From positions 93,044 to 157,043 of the forward strand of contig PNAG01000011.1 of NCBI GenBank assembly GCA_003169845.1: a DNA stretch of 64,000 bases. The letters are read 5' to 3'. Positions 56,106 through 64,000 of the stretch are shown here, piece after piece. The position numbers were made by a program, and so were the translations under genes. The notes beneath the pieces are model-generated. The model was not told where the DNA came from and made no database searches. It saw only the letters and a list, made by a program, of their open reading frames with translations. This DNA comes from Candidatus Dormiibacterota bacterium (GTDB taxonomy: Bacteria > Chloroflexota > Dormibacteria > Dormibacterales > Dormibacteraceae). The stretch's first letter is position 1, and the number at the start of each line of letters is the position of its first letter.

Positions 56106-57248
56106 TCACGCTTGAACACTGTCGTGCGCGAGGTTCTGATGTGCGGATGACTTGATGCCGCTGGAGATTGCCTGGCTGATTACCTCCAGTTCCTCTGCGG
56201 TCAAGAGCGAGTGAAAGGGAACGGACATCATTTGCGTGGCCAGCATCTCTGTAACTGGCAGGCTTACTTTCAGTTCGTGGAATATCGGCTGAAGGTGAGC
56301 TGGAGGAAAGTACAGCCGTGCCTCTATGCCGAGGCGTTGGAGGTGTCCCATCACCGCGTCGCGGTTCTGATGAACGAGCACCGTGTAGAGCATGTAAGTG
56401 TGGTCACGCCCAGGTGCCACTCTGGGCAGGGTGATCCCATGCTGGTCACCGAGCCGTGATCTCATCCATTCAGCGTTACGCCGTTTTCTAGCCAGAATTG
56501 CATCGAGACGTCCCAGTTGGACCACACCCATCGCTGCCTGCATTTCAGTCATGCGCCAATTGAAGCCCAGGCTGGCGTGCTGGTACGGAGCAACCTGACC
56601 ATGATTTCTAAGTAACCGGATACGGTCCGCCAGCACCGCATCGTCCGTCGTTACGATCCCGCCCTCCCCTGTGGTGATGTTCTTAGTCGGTGTGAAGCTG
56701 AACATGGCTGCCTTTCCGAAGCCACCAACCGGCCGTCCATTGAAAGACGCTCCATGAGCCTCAGCAGCGTCCTCCAACAACCACACTCCGGCATCTGCCG
56801 CCATTGCAACCAAGGCCTCCAGGTCAGCCGGCTGGCCGCCGTAATGAACTAACAAGATCGCCTTGGTGCGTTTGGAAATTCGGCGGCCGACGTCAACTGG
56901 GTCCAGGTTGAAAGTCACGGGGTCAACTTCCGCGAAAATCGGCGTTGCACCGCAATGCACAATCGATGTCGCCGAAGACACGAAGGTCATTGACGGAACG
57001 ATGACCTCGTCTCCTGGTCCAATGCCCAGCGCGAGGTAAATCGCGGTCAGGGCCACGGTTCCATTGGCAAGTGCCACCGCGTGCTCGACATGGTGCCTCT
57101 GAGCAAAGGCCGATTCGAATCGGGCCGTTTGAGGGCCTCCGGTCAATGTGCCGCTGGCGAGAACCTCGCGGATGGCCGCGATTTCCTCCTCACCCCACTC
57201 GTATCTCGCCAGGCCGATTGGTCTTTCGTTCCGGTCGTTTAAAGACAT
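56106..57248 (-). CDS. DegT/DnrJ/EryC1-family PLP sugar aminotransferase (PglE/ArnB-like)
   Basis: 380 residues, a normal length. ANGTVAL and PSMTFVSSATSI contact PLP; LLEDAAEAHGA supplies Asp160, and SFTPTKNITTGEGG supplies Lys189, which forms the internal aldimine. RNHG and LGFNWRMTEMQAAMG are further family marks. The enzyme would transfer an amino group from glutamate to a 4-keto-6-deoxy nucleotide sugar. The PglF-like dehydratase upstream would make such a keto sugar and the PglD-like acetyltransferase would finish it. The gene starts six bases after the phosphoglycosyl transferase gene ends, which argues for co-expression. Confidence 0.88.
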   Translation of the reverse strand: MSLNDRNERPIGLARYEWGEEEIAAIREVLASGTLTGGPQTARFESAFAQRHHVEHAVALANGTVALTAIYLALGIGPGDEVIVPSMTFVSSATSIVHCGATPIFAEVDPVTFNLDPVDVGRRISKRTKAILLVHYGGQPADLEALVAMAADAGVWLLEDAAEAHGASFNGRPVGGFGKAAMFSFTPTKNITTGEGGIVTTDDAVLADRIRLLRNHGQVAPYQHASLGFNWRMTEMQAAMGVVQLGRLDAILARKRRNAEWMRSRLGDQHGITLPRVAPGRDHTYMLYTVLVHQNRDAVMGHLQRLGIEARLYFPPAHLQPIFHELKVSLPVTEMLATQMMSVPFHSLLTAEELEVISQAISSGIKSSAHQNLAHDSVQA

Positions 57249-57254
57249 CGCAGG

Positions 57255-57878
57255 TCAGGCGTCAGGGTGAGGCTGGTCGTTGGGCGCAGCGATGGGATCG
57301 TCAATCGGATGACCGCCTATTCCTTCCCCACGAAAGGGGACGGAAATTGTTCGCCATAAGAGATTTAGGTCCACAAGCGGAGACTGGATTTCCAGGTACT
57401 CAAGATCATGCTCAATTCTTTGCGGCCAAGGAATTTGGTTTCGTCCGCGTAACTGAGCAAGCCCGGTAAGTCCTGGGCGAACACAGAGTCTCCGGCGCTG
57501 ATTTGGTGTCAGGCGCGCCCCCTGGTACGGCAACACAGGACGTGGGCCCACCAGGCTCATATCGCCGGCGGCCACGTTCAGGAGCTGAGGCAGTTCATCC
57601 AGGGACGTGCGCCGAAGGAAGCGGCCCGCACGGGTGATAGCCGCATCATCAGGAAAGACCGCATTCCCACCAGGCGAATCCTTCATTGTCCTGAGCTTAA
57701 GCATTTGGAACGGCTTCCCATCGCGCCCAACACGTTCCTGTTTGAAGAGGATCGGCGGTCCGGAGCTGACGCGAACTGCGATAGCGCACACTGTCAACCC
57801 CAAGCCCCAGATTGGAGCACCAAGGGCGAGGAAGGCCAGGTCGAAGATCCGCTTCCCTCGATACGACCCATTTGACAC
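57255..57878 (-). CDS. PglC-type monotopic phosphoglycosyl transferase
   Basis: 207 residues, the size of the minimal PglC class rather than the long WbaP/WcaJ class. KRIFDLAFLALGAPIWG begins the re-entrant membrane helix; FKQERVGRDGKPF, LKLRTM, the catalytic Asp-Glu pair in SLDELPQL (Asp94, Glu95), GDMSLVGPRP and RPGLTGLAQLRGRN are the family's signatures. It would transfer a phosphosugar from a UDP-sugar to undecaprenyl phosphate, starting repeat-unit assembly. PglC enzymes usually use UDP-diacetylbacillosamine, which agrees with the other genes of the locus. A short acidic, His-containing C-terminal tail is extra. Confidence 0.9.
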   Translation of the reverse strand: MSNGSYRGKRIFDLAFLALGAPIWGLGLTVCAIAVRVSSGPPILFKQERVGRDGKPFQMLKLRTMKDSPGGNAVFPDDAAITRAGRFLRRTSLDELPQLLNVAAGDMSLVGPRPVLPYQGARLTPNQRRRLCVRPGLTGLAQLRGRNQIPWPQRIEHDLEYLEIQSPLVDLNLLWRTISVPFRGEGIGGHPIDDPIAAPNDQPHPDA

Positions 57879-57934
57879 GAGCCGTCCAATTATGAGTCCC
57901 GGGGGCGATCACGTTCCTGCGTGGTGATTCTTAC

Positions 57935-59014
57935 TCAGCTGTCCACCCGGACACCAAGGGTCTTCGCAACCACATCTTTGTGAAATGCGATCGCCGACGC
58001 TTGCGACCAGCGCTGAGCGAGATGCCGATCTTGCTCGAACGCACTCGTTCGACTGAGAACCGAATCCATAGCCCGCTCCAGCTCCTGCCAGCTGTTGGAG
58101 ACGACTATCAGGCCCTTTGCGTTGTGCCGCTCGATTTCTCGAACACCACGGTTCGTCACCGCAACCACGGGCACGCCAAGCAGCAAAGCCTCCGCCGCGG
58201 ACATCGAGAACCCTTCACGCCGGCTGGCGAGCACCATCAAATCCGCGCCCGCGATGATTGGGTATGGGTCGTCTAGCCAGTTGACTTGTGCCACGCCAGG
58301 TTGACTGGGAACCGTCCAAACCCGGTCGCCCGGCAGAGCAGAGCCAACGAATGTAAGAGAGGCGCCGGGGTGGAAGGTCCGCAGCCTGGCGAATGCACGC
58401 ACGATCACATCAAGATTCTTCTCTGGCGTGAGCCGTCCGAGAACGACGATTGATGGTGAAGGACCTAAGACCTTCGGCGCACGTTGCGCGGCCTCGATTC
58501 GAGATAAATCAATTCCGATTCCACCCACTGGCGCAACAGAAACGGTTCCTGCCCGACAGTGCCGGCGGTAGAACCGAGCGTCTTCCTCGTTCTCTGTAAC
58601 GGTGGCTGCCGACAGACGCGCCAAAGTCGATTCGAATGCGGCGTAGACGAGACTTCGGGGGCCTTTCGGTTCGAGAAACGAGCCGTGCGCAACAGCCACC
58701 GATGGGATCCCACGGGAACGCGTCATCAGGCGACCCAGAATCAATGCCGGGGGTGTGTGCAGATGCAGGAGTGATGGTTTCTCGCGATCAACAACCGCGC
58801 GAAGGCCCCGGTAGGCGGCTGCAACCGCGTGGGCCGAGCCGCGCCGGAAGGGGGGTAGTCGATAAGTGCGATCGAAATCTGCGAGATCCCCGTCGATGCC
58901 TCCGGCTGCGGCAATCGACTCGATACCCTCGGCCCGCAAGCTGCGGGCAAGAGGGGCGACAAAAAGTCGGAGTGTCGTGCCGATGCTCGCCACAAACAGG
59001 ACTCGCCTAGGCAC
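57935..59014 (-). CDS. GT4-family glycosyltransferase
   Basis: 359 residues. The N-terminal domain has LFVASIGTTLRLFVAPLARSL and LLHLHTPPA, and the C-terminal domain has VVLGRLTPEKNLDVIVRAFA and SRREGFSMSAAEALLLGVP, with the two Glu of the GT4 donor site. It resembles PglA/CapM-type transferases that add the second sugar after a PglC-type enzyme. It overlaps the GT2 gene by eight bases on the same strand, evidence of a translationally coupled operon. Donor sugar unknown. Confidence 0.87.
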   Translation of the reverse strand: MPRRVLFVASIGTTLRLFVAPLARSLRAEGIESIAAAGGIDGDLADFDRTYRLPPFRRGSAHAVAAAYRGLRAVVDREKPSLLHLHTPPALILGRLMTRSRGIPSVAVAHGSFLEPKGPRSLVYAAFESTLARLSAATVTENEEDARFYRRHCRAGTVSVAPVGGIGIDLSRIEAAQRAPKVLGPSPSIVVLGRLTPEKNLDVIVRAFARLRTFHPGASLTFVGSALPGDRVWTVPSQPGVAQVNWLDDPYPIIAGADLMVLASRREGFSMSAAEALLLGVPVVAVTNRGVREIERHNAKGLIVVSNSWQELERAMDSVLSRTSAFEQDRHLAQRWSQASAIAFHKDVVAKTLGVRVDS

Positions 59015-59816
59015 GATTGCTGCGATTTCGATTGACGACGCGAATCTCGTGTCGCATTTGGGCTGCCAGCCACATCAGCTCCATGAAGTAGCTGGCCGCA
59101 CGCGGAACCCCTAGCCGCCGTGCAGCGCCATGGCGCGAACGCGATAGGGTTCTCATCGACCGGCGCGACACCGTGGATCCGCGCGACATCTGCCCTGAGC
59201 GCCGGCGATACGCAATTAGCGGGTCCGGAAGGTTATCGATTTCGCCGAAACCGATGACTCTTAGCCACAGGTCGTAGTCTTCGAGAATCGGCGTCGCGTC
59301 GCCGTTGTAGCCACCCAACGATGAGATCAGCGAGCGGCGAAACATGACTGATGGATGGATCAGCTGGTTTCGCCACAGGAGGCCGTGGCAGACGGAGCGG
59401 ACTCCCGTGGTCACTGCTCGGAGCCCCACCACCTTTCCGGACTCGTCAATGATCTTCGCCCCGGTCCCGAGCAGCGCCAATTGGGGGCGAGTCGTGAGAT
59501 AGTCGACCTGCCGTTCGAGGCGTGTGGGAAGGCTGACGTCATCGTGATCCAACCGAGCGACCAGCTCCGATTGGCAATGCTCGAGACCGTAGTTCAGGGC
59601 GCGGGCAAAACCACCGGGAGGCGTCAGCGGGATCATTCGCAACCTGCTGTCGCGAAAGCGCCGAATAGCTGCCTCGGTCTCATCGGTACAACCGTCGAGA
59701 ACAGCGACGAGCTCCCAGTTGGTGTGGGTCTGGGCGATCAGGCTTTGGATCGCCTCCGCCACGAACTGCTCCCCGTTGTGGATGGGCATGAGGACTGAAA
59801 CCTGTGGCTGGCTCAA
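59007..59816 (-). CDS. GT2-family glycosyltransferase
   Basis: 269 residues. VSVLMPIHNGEQFVAEAIQSL opens the GT-A fold; VLDGCTDET and the metal-binding ARLDHDD (DxD-type) are plain, and LEDYDLWLR supplies the likely catalytic acid region. No membrane helix is seen, so it acts in the cytoplasm on the lipid-linked repeat unit. The C-terminal 60 residues are unusually rich in Arg and Ser. It is coupled to the following GT4 gene by an eight-base overlap; a 179-base gap before it, containing a short GGTGG/CCACC hairpin, separates it from the dehydratase gene. Confidence 0.87.
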   Translation of the reverse strand: MSQPQVSVLMPIHNGEQFVAEAIQSLIAQTHTNWELVAVLDGCTDETEAAIRRFRDSRLRMIPLTPPGGFARALNYGLEHCQSELVARLDHDDVSLPTRLERQVDYLTTRPQLALLGTGAKIIDESGKVVGLRAVTTGVRSVCHGLLWRNQLIHPSVMFRRSLISSLGGYNGDATPILEDYDLWLRVIGFGEIDNLPDPLIAYRRRSGQMSRGSTVSRRSMRTLSRSRHGAARRLGVPRAASYFMELMWLAAQMRHEIRVVNRNRSNRA

Positions 59817-59995
59817 CCGATCACGCTTCGCGAATGATCTGACTGTCGATCAGGCAGCGACCGACAGCCATCGTGTGGATCTTGCTGCATCCAGGGCGAC
59901 AATGATGCGCGGGGAGAATCGCCTGGTGGGCGGATTGATCAGCTCGTGCTGGAGTGTTGAGTTGGTGGTCCCGCCACCGGGTCGGCCGATCGCAA

Positions 59996-61960
59996 CTAAG
60001 ACGCAGCCCCCGGCTCGTTTGCGGTTTCGTTTGGTCGAGCGATCTGCGGCTCTTGCACCTCAGGCGTGGCGCGGGCCCACACAGACTGCTTCAGAGCGCG
60101 CACAAGCTCCGTTGACCTTTGTTCCTTGGCAAGCTCCCACAAGCGATTTATCGTCCACTCTAGGTCTTCGGGCTTTTCTGCGAGTGGAGTCACGATCTCG
60201 CGGATCGACGCATTCGTCGTCGACCTCCAGCTTTCACCGGGTCCGAGCAAGTCCTCGCTCAGCCGCTCACCGTGTCGCCGGCCGGTGAAAACAACCTCAA
60301 TGTCCTTTCCAGGCCTGAGTCCGCGAGATCGAATCAGGGCGTTGGCCAGGTCAAGGATCTTGACGGGCTCGCCCATGTCGAGCATGTAGAGGTGGCCAGC
60401 CGGAAGGCTGACAGTGCTGATGACCAATGAGGCGGCCTGGCGCGAGGTCATCATGTAGCGCGTCATCTCAGGATCGGTGATGGTGATCGGGCCGCCTTGC
60501 TGAATCTGGCGTTCGAAGATCGGCGCCACGCTTCCGCGGCTGCCGATCACGTTGCCGAAGCGCACGGCCCGGCACTGCATCGTTCCGCGGTGGCTGAGCA
60601 CCACCAGCTCGCACAGCCGCTTGGTGCAGCCCATGACGGACTGGGTGGAGGCCGCTTTGTCCGTCGAGATGAGGACGAGCTCGCCGGCCGACACTGCCTG
60701 CGCGCACGCGACGACGTTGCAGGTGCCGATGACGTTTACCGATACCGCCTGCTCGGGGTGACTCTCGAGCATCGGGACATGCTTATACGCCGCGGCGTGG
60801 AAAACGATGTCGGGCCGTTCGTCGGTGAACACCGTGAGCAAAAGTTCTCGATCCGTGACGGAGACCAGGGCCTCGCGCAGGTCGATGTTGGCCAACCCGC
60901 GCAGCTGAGCCGCGATATCGAAGAGCCCGCTCTCGTTGTTGTCCACCAGCACCAGCCGGCGCGGCTTGAGGCTGACCAGGATCCTGCACAGTTCGGAGCC
61001 GATCGACCCGGCGGCGCCCGTCACCAGGACCGTGCGATCCGCGATGGTGTCGACGGCACCCTGCAGGTCCAGCTCTCCAGACGAGCGAGCGACTATGTCG
61101 TCGGCGGTGAGCATCCTGATCCTGTTGGTGCCGACCGACCGTAGCCATTCTTCTGCCGTCGGGACGATGAAGATGGGCTTCTCCAACTTCAAGCAAGTAG
61201 AGAGGAGCCTTCTGAAGTCGGCCTGAGCCATGTCGCCCGGCACGAAGGCGACTCCGTCGGCATTGGTGACCTGGACCCAATGCGCCAGGCTCCGCGTGTC
61301 GCCTACGACCGGAATGCCCATCACCGTTCTGCGGGCATCGAGCGGCTGGACGGTCACAATCGCGATCGGGGACCAGAGCGCGCTCGAGTTCTGCACGAGC
61401 GACTTCACCGTTCCGTAAGAGGAGCGATCTGGAACGACAACCAGCAGGCGGTTTTCCGCGATCGACCGCCGAGACAAAAGCCGGGGCAACAATCGAAACC
61501 CACCGATGGCCGACAGGACGATCGGCGCGACGAGAACCGGGATGGCGATCGGGAACGGTCGCCAGACGGAGGGGATCAGGGCCTCGGCCAGCGTCACGAG
61601 GGCGCAGGCTTCGATTACCGCCAGGGCTAAAGCGATGGCGTCCGACATGCCGGCGACCGCCCAAACTCGCTTGTAGAGCCGGAACGTGGCCTCGGCCAGG
61701 CCCATGGCCACCACGGCCACGACGAGCCCGAGCTCCAGCTGCTGTCGATCCCCGGTGTGGCCGGTCGCAATAACGTCACCGACGACCAGTGCCAGGTAAA
61801 AGAAGCCGACCTGGGCTACGAACGCTGGTCCATAGAGGGCGGCGCCGACCACGAGGCCAGTCAGGAACGGCCGGCGTGGACTGTCGGGCGCCGCGGGCAG
61901 GATGTTTATGGCGCGCGCAATCGACCTGCGCTCGGTAAACCGGCGGCTCATGGGTGACAC
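59996..61960 (-). CDS. PglF/CapD/FlaA1-type membrane nucleotide-sugar 4,6-dehydratase
   Basis: 654 residues. Four hydrophobic segments (about 33-155) anchor it, a CoA-binding-like Rossmann part spans about 165-285, and the SDR domain runs from about 305. TGAAGSIG (314-321) binds NAD(P); FHAAAYKHVPMLE, STDKAAS (Thr433-Asp434-Lys435) and MGCTKR are the dehydratase motifs, with Lys447 taking the place of part of the usual Tyr-x3-Lys. FGNVIGSRGSVAP and PEMTRYMM follow. It likely converts UDP-GlcNAc to the 4-keto-6-deoxy sugar used by the PglE-like aminotransferase. Length matches the long, membrane-bound members rather than soluble FlaA1. Confidence 0.9.
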   Translation of the reverse strand: MSPMSRRFTERRSIARAINILPAAPDSPRRPFLTGLVVGAALYGPAFVAQVGFFYLALVVGDVIATGHTGDRQQLELGLVVAVVAMGLAEATFRLYKRVWAVAGMSDAIALALAVIEACALVTLAEALIPSVWRPFPIAIPVLVAPIVLSAIGGFRLLPRLLSRRSIAENRLLVVVPDRSSYGTVKSLVQNSSALWSPIAIVTVQPLDARRTVMGIPVVGDTRSLAHWVQVTNADGVAFVPGDMAQADFRRLLSTCLKLEKPIFIVPTAEEWLRSVGTNRIRMLTADDIVARSSGELDLQGAVDTIADRTVLVTGAAGSIGSELCRILVSLKPRRLVLVDNNESGLFDIAAQLRGLANIDLREALVSVTDRELLLTVFTDERPDIVFHAAAYKHVPMLESHPEQAVSVNVIGTCNVVACAQAVSAGELVLISTDKAASTQSVMGCTKRLCELVVLSHRGTMQCRAVRFGNVIGSRGSVAPIFERQIQQGGPITITDPEMTRYMMTSRQAASLVISTVSLPAGHLYMLDMGEPVKILDLANALIRSRGLRPGKDIEVVFTGRRHGERLSEDLLGPGESWRSTTNASIREIVTPLAEKPEDLEWTINRLWELAKEQRSTELVRALKQSVWARATPEVQEPQIARPNETANEPGAAS

Positions 61961-62007
61961 TGTTTCATATAGCGCCCTGGCCTGGCCACATTAGTGGTCG
62001 GATAAGG

Positions 62008-62027
62008 GACCGTCAAGCGCGACGGTC
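62008..62027 (-). terminator. Hairpin downstream of gmd
   Basis: GACCGTC, a six-base loop and GACGGTC form a perfect 7-bp stem eight bases beyond the gmd stop on the minus strand. It is followed by CCCTTATCC rather than a clear T-run, so termination would be partial. Its place between gmd and the dehydratase gene suits a transcription attenuator. Confidence 0.4.
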
Positions 62028-62034
62028 AATACGG

Positions 62035-63060
62035 CTAGCTTGGCGCGGCCGCCTTTCTCAGGTGCTTTGCCGGGTCGACCCCTTCGAGCGTGAGGTCGTG
62101 CTCGAGCATCTCGTGGACGAGCTGGTCGAAGGTCGTCTTCGGTTTCCAGCCGAGGCGCTTCATCGCCTTGGAAGGATCCCCGCGGAGCTCGTGAACCTCG
62201 GCCGGCCGGAGGAAGGCCTCGTCAAACACCACGTAGTCGTTCCAGTCGAGGCCGACCATGCCAAAGGCGGCATCCACGAACTCTCGCACCGAACGCATGT
62301 CGCCGGTCGCAATCACGAAATCGTCCGCCTCGTCCTGCTGGAGCATCAGCCACATGGCTTCCACGTAGTCCCTCGCGTGGCCCCAGTCGCGCTTGGAGTC
62401 CAGGTTGCCGAGGCGGAGCTTGTCGGTCTTGCCGGCCAGGATCTGTGCGATGCCCCTCGTCGTCTTGCGTGTGACGAAGTTTTCACCTCGGCGGGGCGAT
62501 TCGTGGTTGAACAGGATTCCGCTGCACGCGAAGAGCTTGTGCCCCTCGCGGTAGTTGACCGTCATCCAGTGCGCGTACAGCTTCGCGGCGGCGTAAGGGC
62601 TGCGCGGATGAAACGGCGAGGTCTCGCTCTGGGGCGGGGGGGTGAGGCCGAACATCTCAGAGGTCGAGGCCTGGTAGAAGCGCGTGGGAAGCCCAGTCGT
62701 CCGGATCGCCTCGAGCAGGCGCGTCGTGCCCAGGCCGTCGGCGTCGCCGGTGTATTCGGGCTGATCGAATGAGATCTGGACGTGGCTCTGCGCGGCGAGG
62801 TTGTAGATCTCGTCCGGGCGGACGGTCTTGACCAGGCGGTTGAGCCCGCCCGAGTCGGTCATGTCACCGTAATGGAGGACGAACAGCGAGCCCTCCGGGT
62901 GGTTGGGATTGGCGTGCTGGAGGTGGTCGATGCGGCCGCGGTTCATGCTCGATGACCGCCGGACGACCCCATGCACCTCGTAGCCCTTGGCGAGCAGGAG
63001 CTCCGCGAGATACGAGCCATCCTGGCCGGTGATGCCCGTGATCAGCGCTGTTTTTGCCAT
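62035..63060 (-). CDS. gmd: GDP-mannose 4,6-dehydratase
   Basis: 341 residues from ATG 63060; the longer open frame upstream is not protein-like, and [20 protein letters not shown] is the standard Gmd opening. The GITGQDG loop (9-15) binds [12 protein letters not shown] (131-138) gives Thr133 and Glu135, and YAAAK (Tyr156, Lys160) completes the active site; RGENFVTRK is another strongly conserved Gmd segment. It makes GDP-4-keto-6-deoxy-D-mannose, precursor of GDP-rhamnose, GDP-fucose or GDP-perosamine. No fucose synthase or perosamine synthase is certain here, though the SDR protein at 55069 could act on this product. On the minus strand TAGACT lies ten bases before the start, a possible -10 box of a leaderless transcript. 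Confidence 0.95.
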   Translation of the reverse strand: MAKTALITGITGQDGSYLAELLLAKGYEVHGVVRRSSSMNRGRIDHLQHANPNHPEGSLFVLHYGDMTDSGGLNRLVKTVRPDEIYNLAAQSHVQISFDQPEYTGDADGLGTTRLLEAIRTTGLPTRFYQASTSEMFGLTPPPQSETSPFHPRSPYAAAKLYAHWMTVNYREGHKLFACSGILFNHESPRRGENFVTRKTTRGIAQILAGKTDKLRLGNLDSKRDWGHARDYVEAMWLMLQQDEADDFVIATGDMRSVREFVDAAFGMVGLDWNDYVVFDEAFLRPAEVHELRGDPSKAMKRLGWKPKTTFDQLVHEMLEHDLTLEGVDPAKHLRKAAAPS

Positions 63061-63222
63061 GCAGTAGAGAAGTCTATGGTCTGGCCCAACGCGTTCGCCT
63101 AACGGCGGCGATCGCCCTGCCGGTCGTGTAACATCGCAGCCCTCAACGCTTGTGGCCCATAGGCCCTTTATCACGGTGCCGCGTTCGGCGCCGAATCCCA
63201 TCGGCTGAAGGAGATCGGTCAT

Positions 63223-63252
63223 TTGACGCTCCCGGAAACAGGCGTGTAGAGT
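63223..63252 (+). promoter_or_regulatory. Candidate promoter of the GH18 gene
   Basis: TTGACG (63223-63228), 18 bases, then TAGAGT (63247-63252) give a recognisable -35/-10 pair. Transcription would begin near 63260, about 15 bases before the ATG at 63275, so the mRNA would be almost leaderless, in line with the missing ribosome-binding site. Confidence 0.4.
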
Positions 63253-63274
63253 GCGGACGCTCAAGAACCTGTAT

Positions 63275-64000
63275 ATGCCGATGCAACGAATCAAGTACCT
63301 CGTCCCTGCACTTCTGATCACTGTGGCGCTATCCGGTGCCATCTCGCCGGTGCACGCCGCGGCGTCTCCATCCCCGGCACCAGGTCCGGATGCAGCTCAC
63401 CCGACCGTCATGCAGCAGGCGGCAAGCCTGGTGGCGACCGCCCCGAGCGCGGCGCTGCAGCCTTTCACCACCCCGGCCCAGCTGCCCGCCGTCGGCGGCG
63501 CGGGAGGCCCGCAGCGGGAGGTCTTCGGGTTCGCCCTGTCCAGCAGCCTCAGCGATCCCACGGTCGGCTACCCGACCTGGAACTTCTCGCTCCTCAGCAC
63601 CGTGGCGTATTTCGGGCTGCACGTGCAGGATGACGGCACCTTTGCCGCCGACTCCGGCTGGAGCGTCTGGAACTCGAGCGAGCTGACCGGACTGCTCAAT
63701 GCGGCCCATTCGCACGGAACCAAGGTTGTCCTGACGATCATCCTGCAGGACTTCGCCGCGGGCAACCCGCACATGTGCGCCGGCCTCATGCACGGCGGAA
63801 CCACGATCACGCAGACGGTGGCCGAGGTGAAGGCAAAGGGAGTGGACGGAGTCAACGTCGATTACGAAGGCCTGAACGGTAGCTGTGGAACCAACGACTC
63901 GTCATGGGAGCGCCACGACTTCAACAACTTCGCCGCCGCGCTGCGCGGTCAACTGCCCGGTGGTTCATACCTTTCCATCGACACGTACGCGAGCTCGGCA
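63275..64000 (+). CDS. GH18-family secreted glycosidase (3' end outside window)
   Basis: 242 residues visible and no stop before the window edge. ATG 63275 (or 63281) begins a signal peptide ([19 protein letters not shown], likely cut after VHAAA). A Pro/Ala-rich linker precedes the catalytic domain from about residue 80: [33 protein letters not shown]-like strand, and [11 protein letters not shown] with Asp191, Asp196 and Glu198. That is the DGVNxDxE form of the GH18 active site, with Glu as the acid. GH18 enzymes cut GlcNAc-containing chains such as chitin or peptidoglycan-derived glycans, or act as spore-type YaaH hydrolases. It diverges from gmd and may trim the polymer or cell wall; the substrate is open. 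Confidence 0.85.
   Translation, partial: MPMQRIKYLVPALLITVALSGAISPVHAAASPSPAPGPDAAHPTVMQQAASLVATAPSAALQPFTTPAQLPAVGGAGGPQREVFGFALSSSLSDPTVGYPTWNFSLLSTVAYFGLHVQDDGTFAADSGWSVWNSSELTGLLNAAHSHGTKVVLTIILQDFAAGNPHMCAGLMHGGTTITQTVAEVKAKGVDGVNVDYEGLNGSCGTNDSSWERHDFNNFAAALRGQLPGGSYLSIDTYASSA

Noticed and set aside
63063-63342. 94-residue N-terminal extension of Gmd
   Set aside because: Gmd proteins begin with the Rossmann strand seen at 63060; the extension runs back through the promoter region and into the divergent GH18 gene.

Overview
The window is GC-rich bacterial DNA with a strikingly uneven layout. The left 46.5 kb is a single-strand tandem array of 13 large secreted proteins. The right 17 kb is a polysaccharide biosynthesis locus, followed by the start of a glycoside hydrolase gene. 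Good Shine-Dalgarno sites are scarce, GTG/TTG starts are common, and the surface proteins carry repeats of the kind I associate, from memory, with uncharacterised proteins of Chloroflexota, Dormibacterota and Actinomycetota. I favour a Chloroflexota/Dormibacterota-type soil bacterium, but no rRNA or housekeeping marker is present to prove it.

Array (2-46516): every gene has a different N-terminal head joined to the same C-terminal tail of about 440 residues, and every tail ends exactly in MSYDGQ. The heads, in order, are: Vgb-like propeller; Cys-pair repeats plus one Ig-like domain; PQQ-type propeller; an unknown head; RCC1; RCC1; 20 IPT/TIG domains; double RCC1 plus three Ig-like; double RCC1 plus five Ig-like; RCC1; Cys-pair repeats plus two Ig-like; Ycf48/BNR-type; and a small unknown head. 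A decayed 5' fragment of a fourteenth member lies at 11889-12096. Wherever I can count them, the propeller repeats come in sevens (7 or 14). The tail is built from four internal repeats of roughly 105 residues and has no LPXTG motif or membrane anchor. I infer a cell-surface display family in which a common wall- or polysaccharide-binding tail presents interchangeable heads.

Polysaccharide locus (46693-63060): a DUF4012 membrane protein, a NeuD/PglD-type acetyltransferase, two GT4 and one GT2 glycosyltransferases, a Wzy-like polymerase, a GT-C-type membrane glycosyltransferase, a Wzx-like flippase, an SDR epimerase, a DegT-type aminotransferase, a PglC-type phosphoglycosyl transferase, a PglF/CapD-type 4,6-dehydratase and GDP-mannose 4,6-dehydratase. 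Together PglF-, PglE-, PglD- and PglC-like proteins would make a bacillosamine-type diamino sugar and load it on undecaprenyl phosphate. The glycosyltransferases would extend it, Wzx would flip it and Wzy would polymerise it. Gmd would supply a GDP-6-deoxyhexose precursor.

Right edge (63275-64000): the secreted N-terminal part of a GH18-family glycosidase, divergent from gmd and cut by the window end. No tRNA, rRNA, CRISPR array or insertion sequence was seen.
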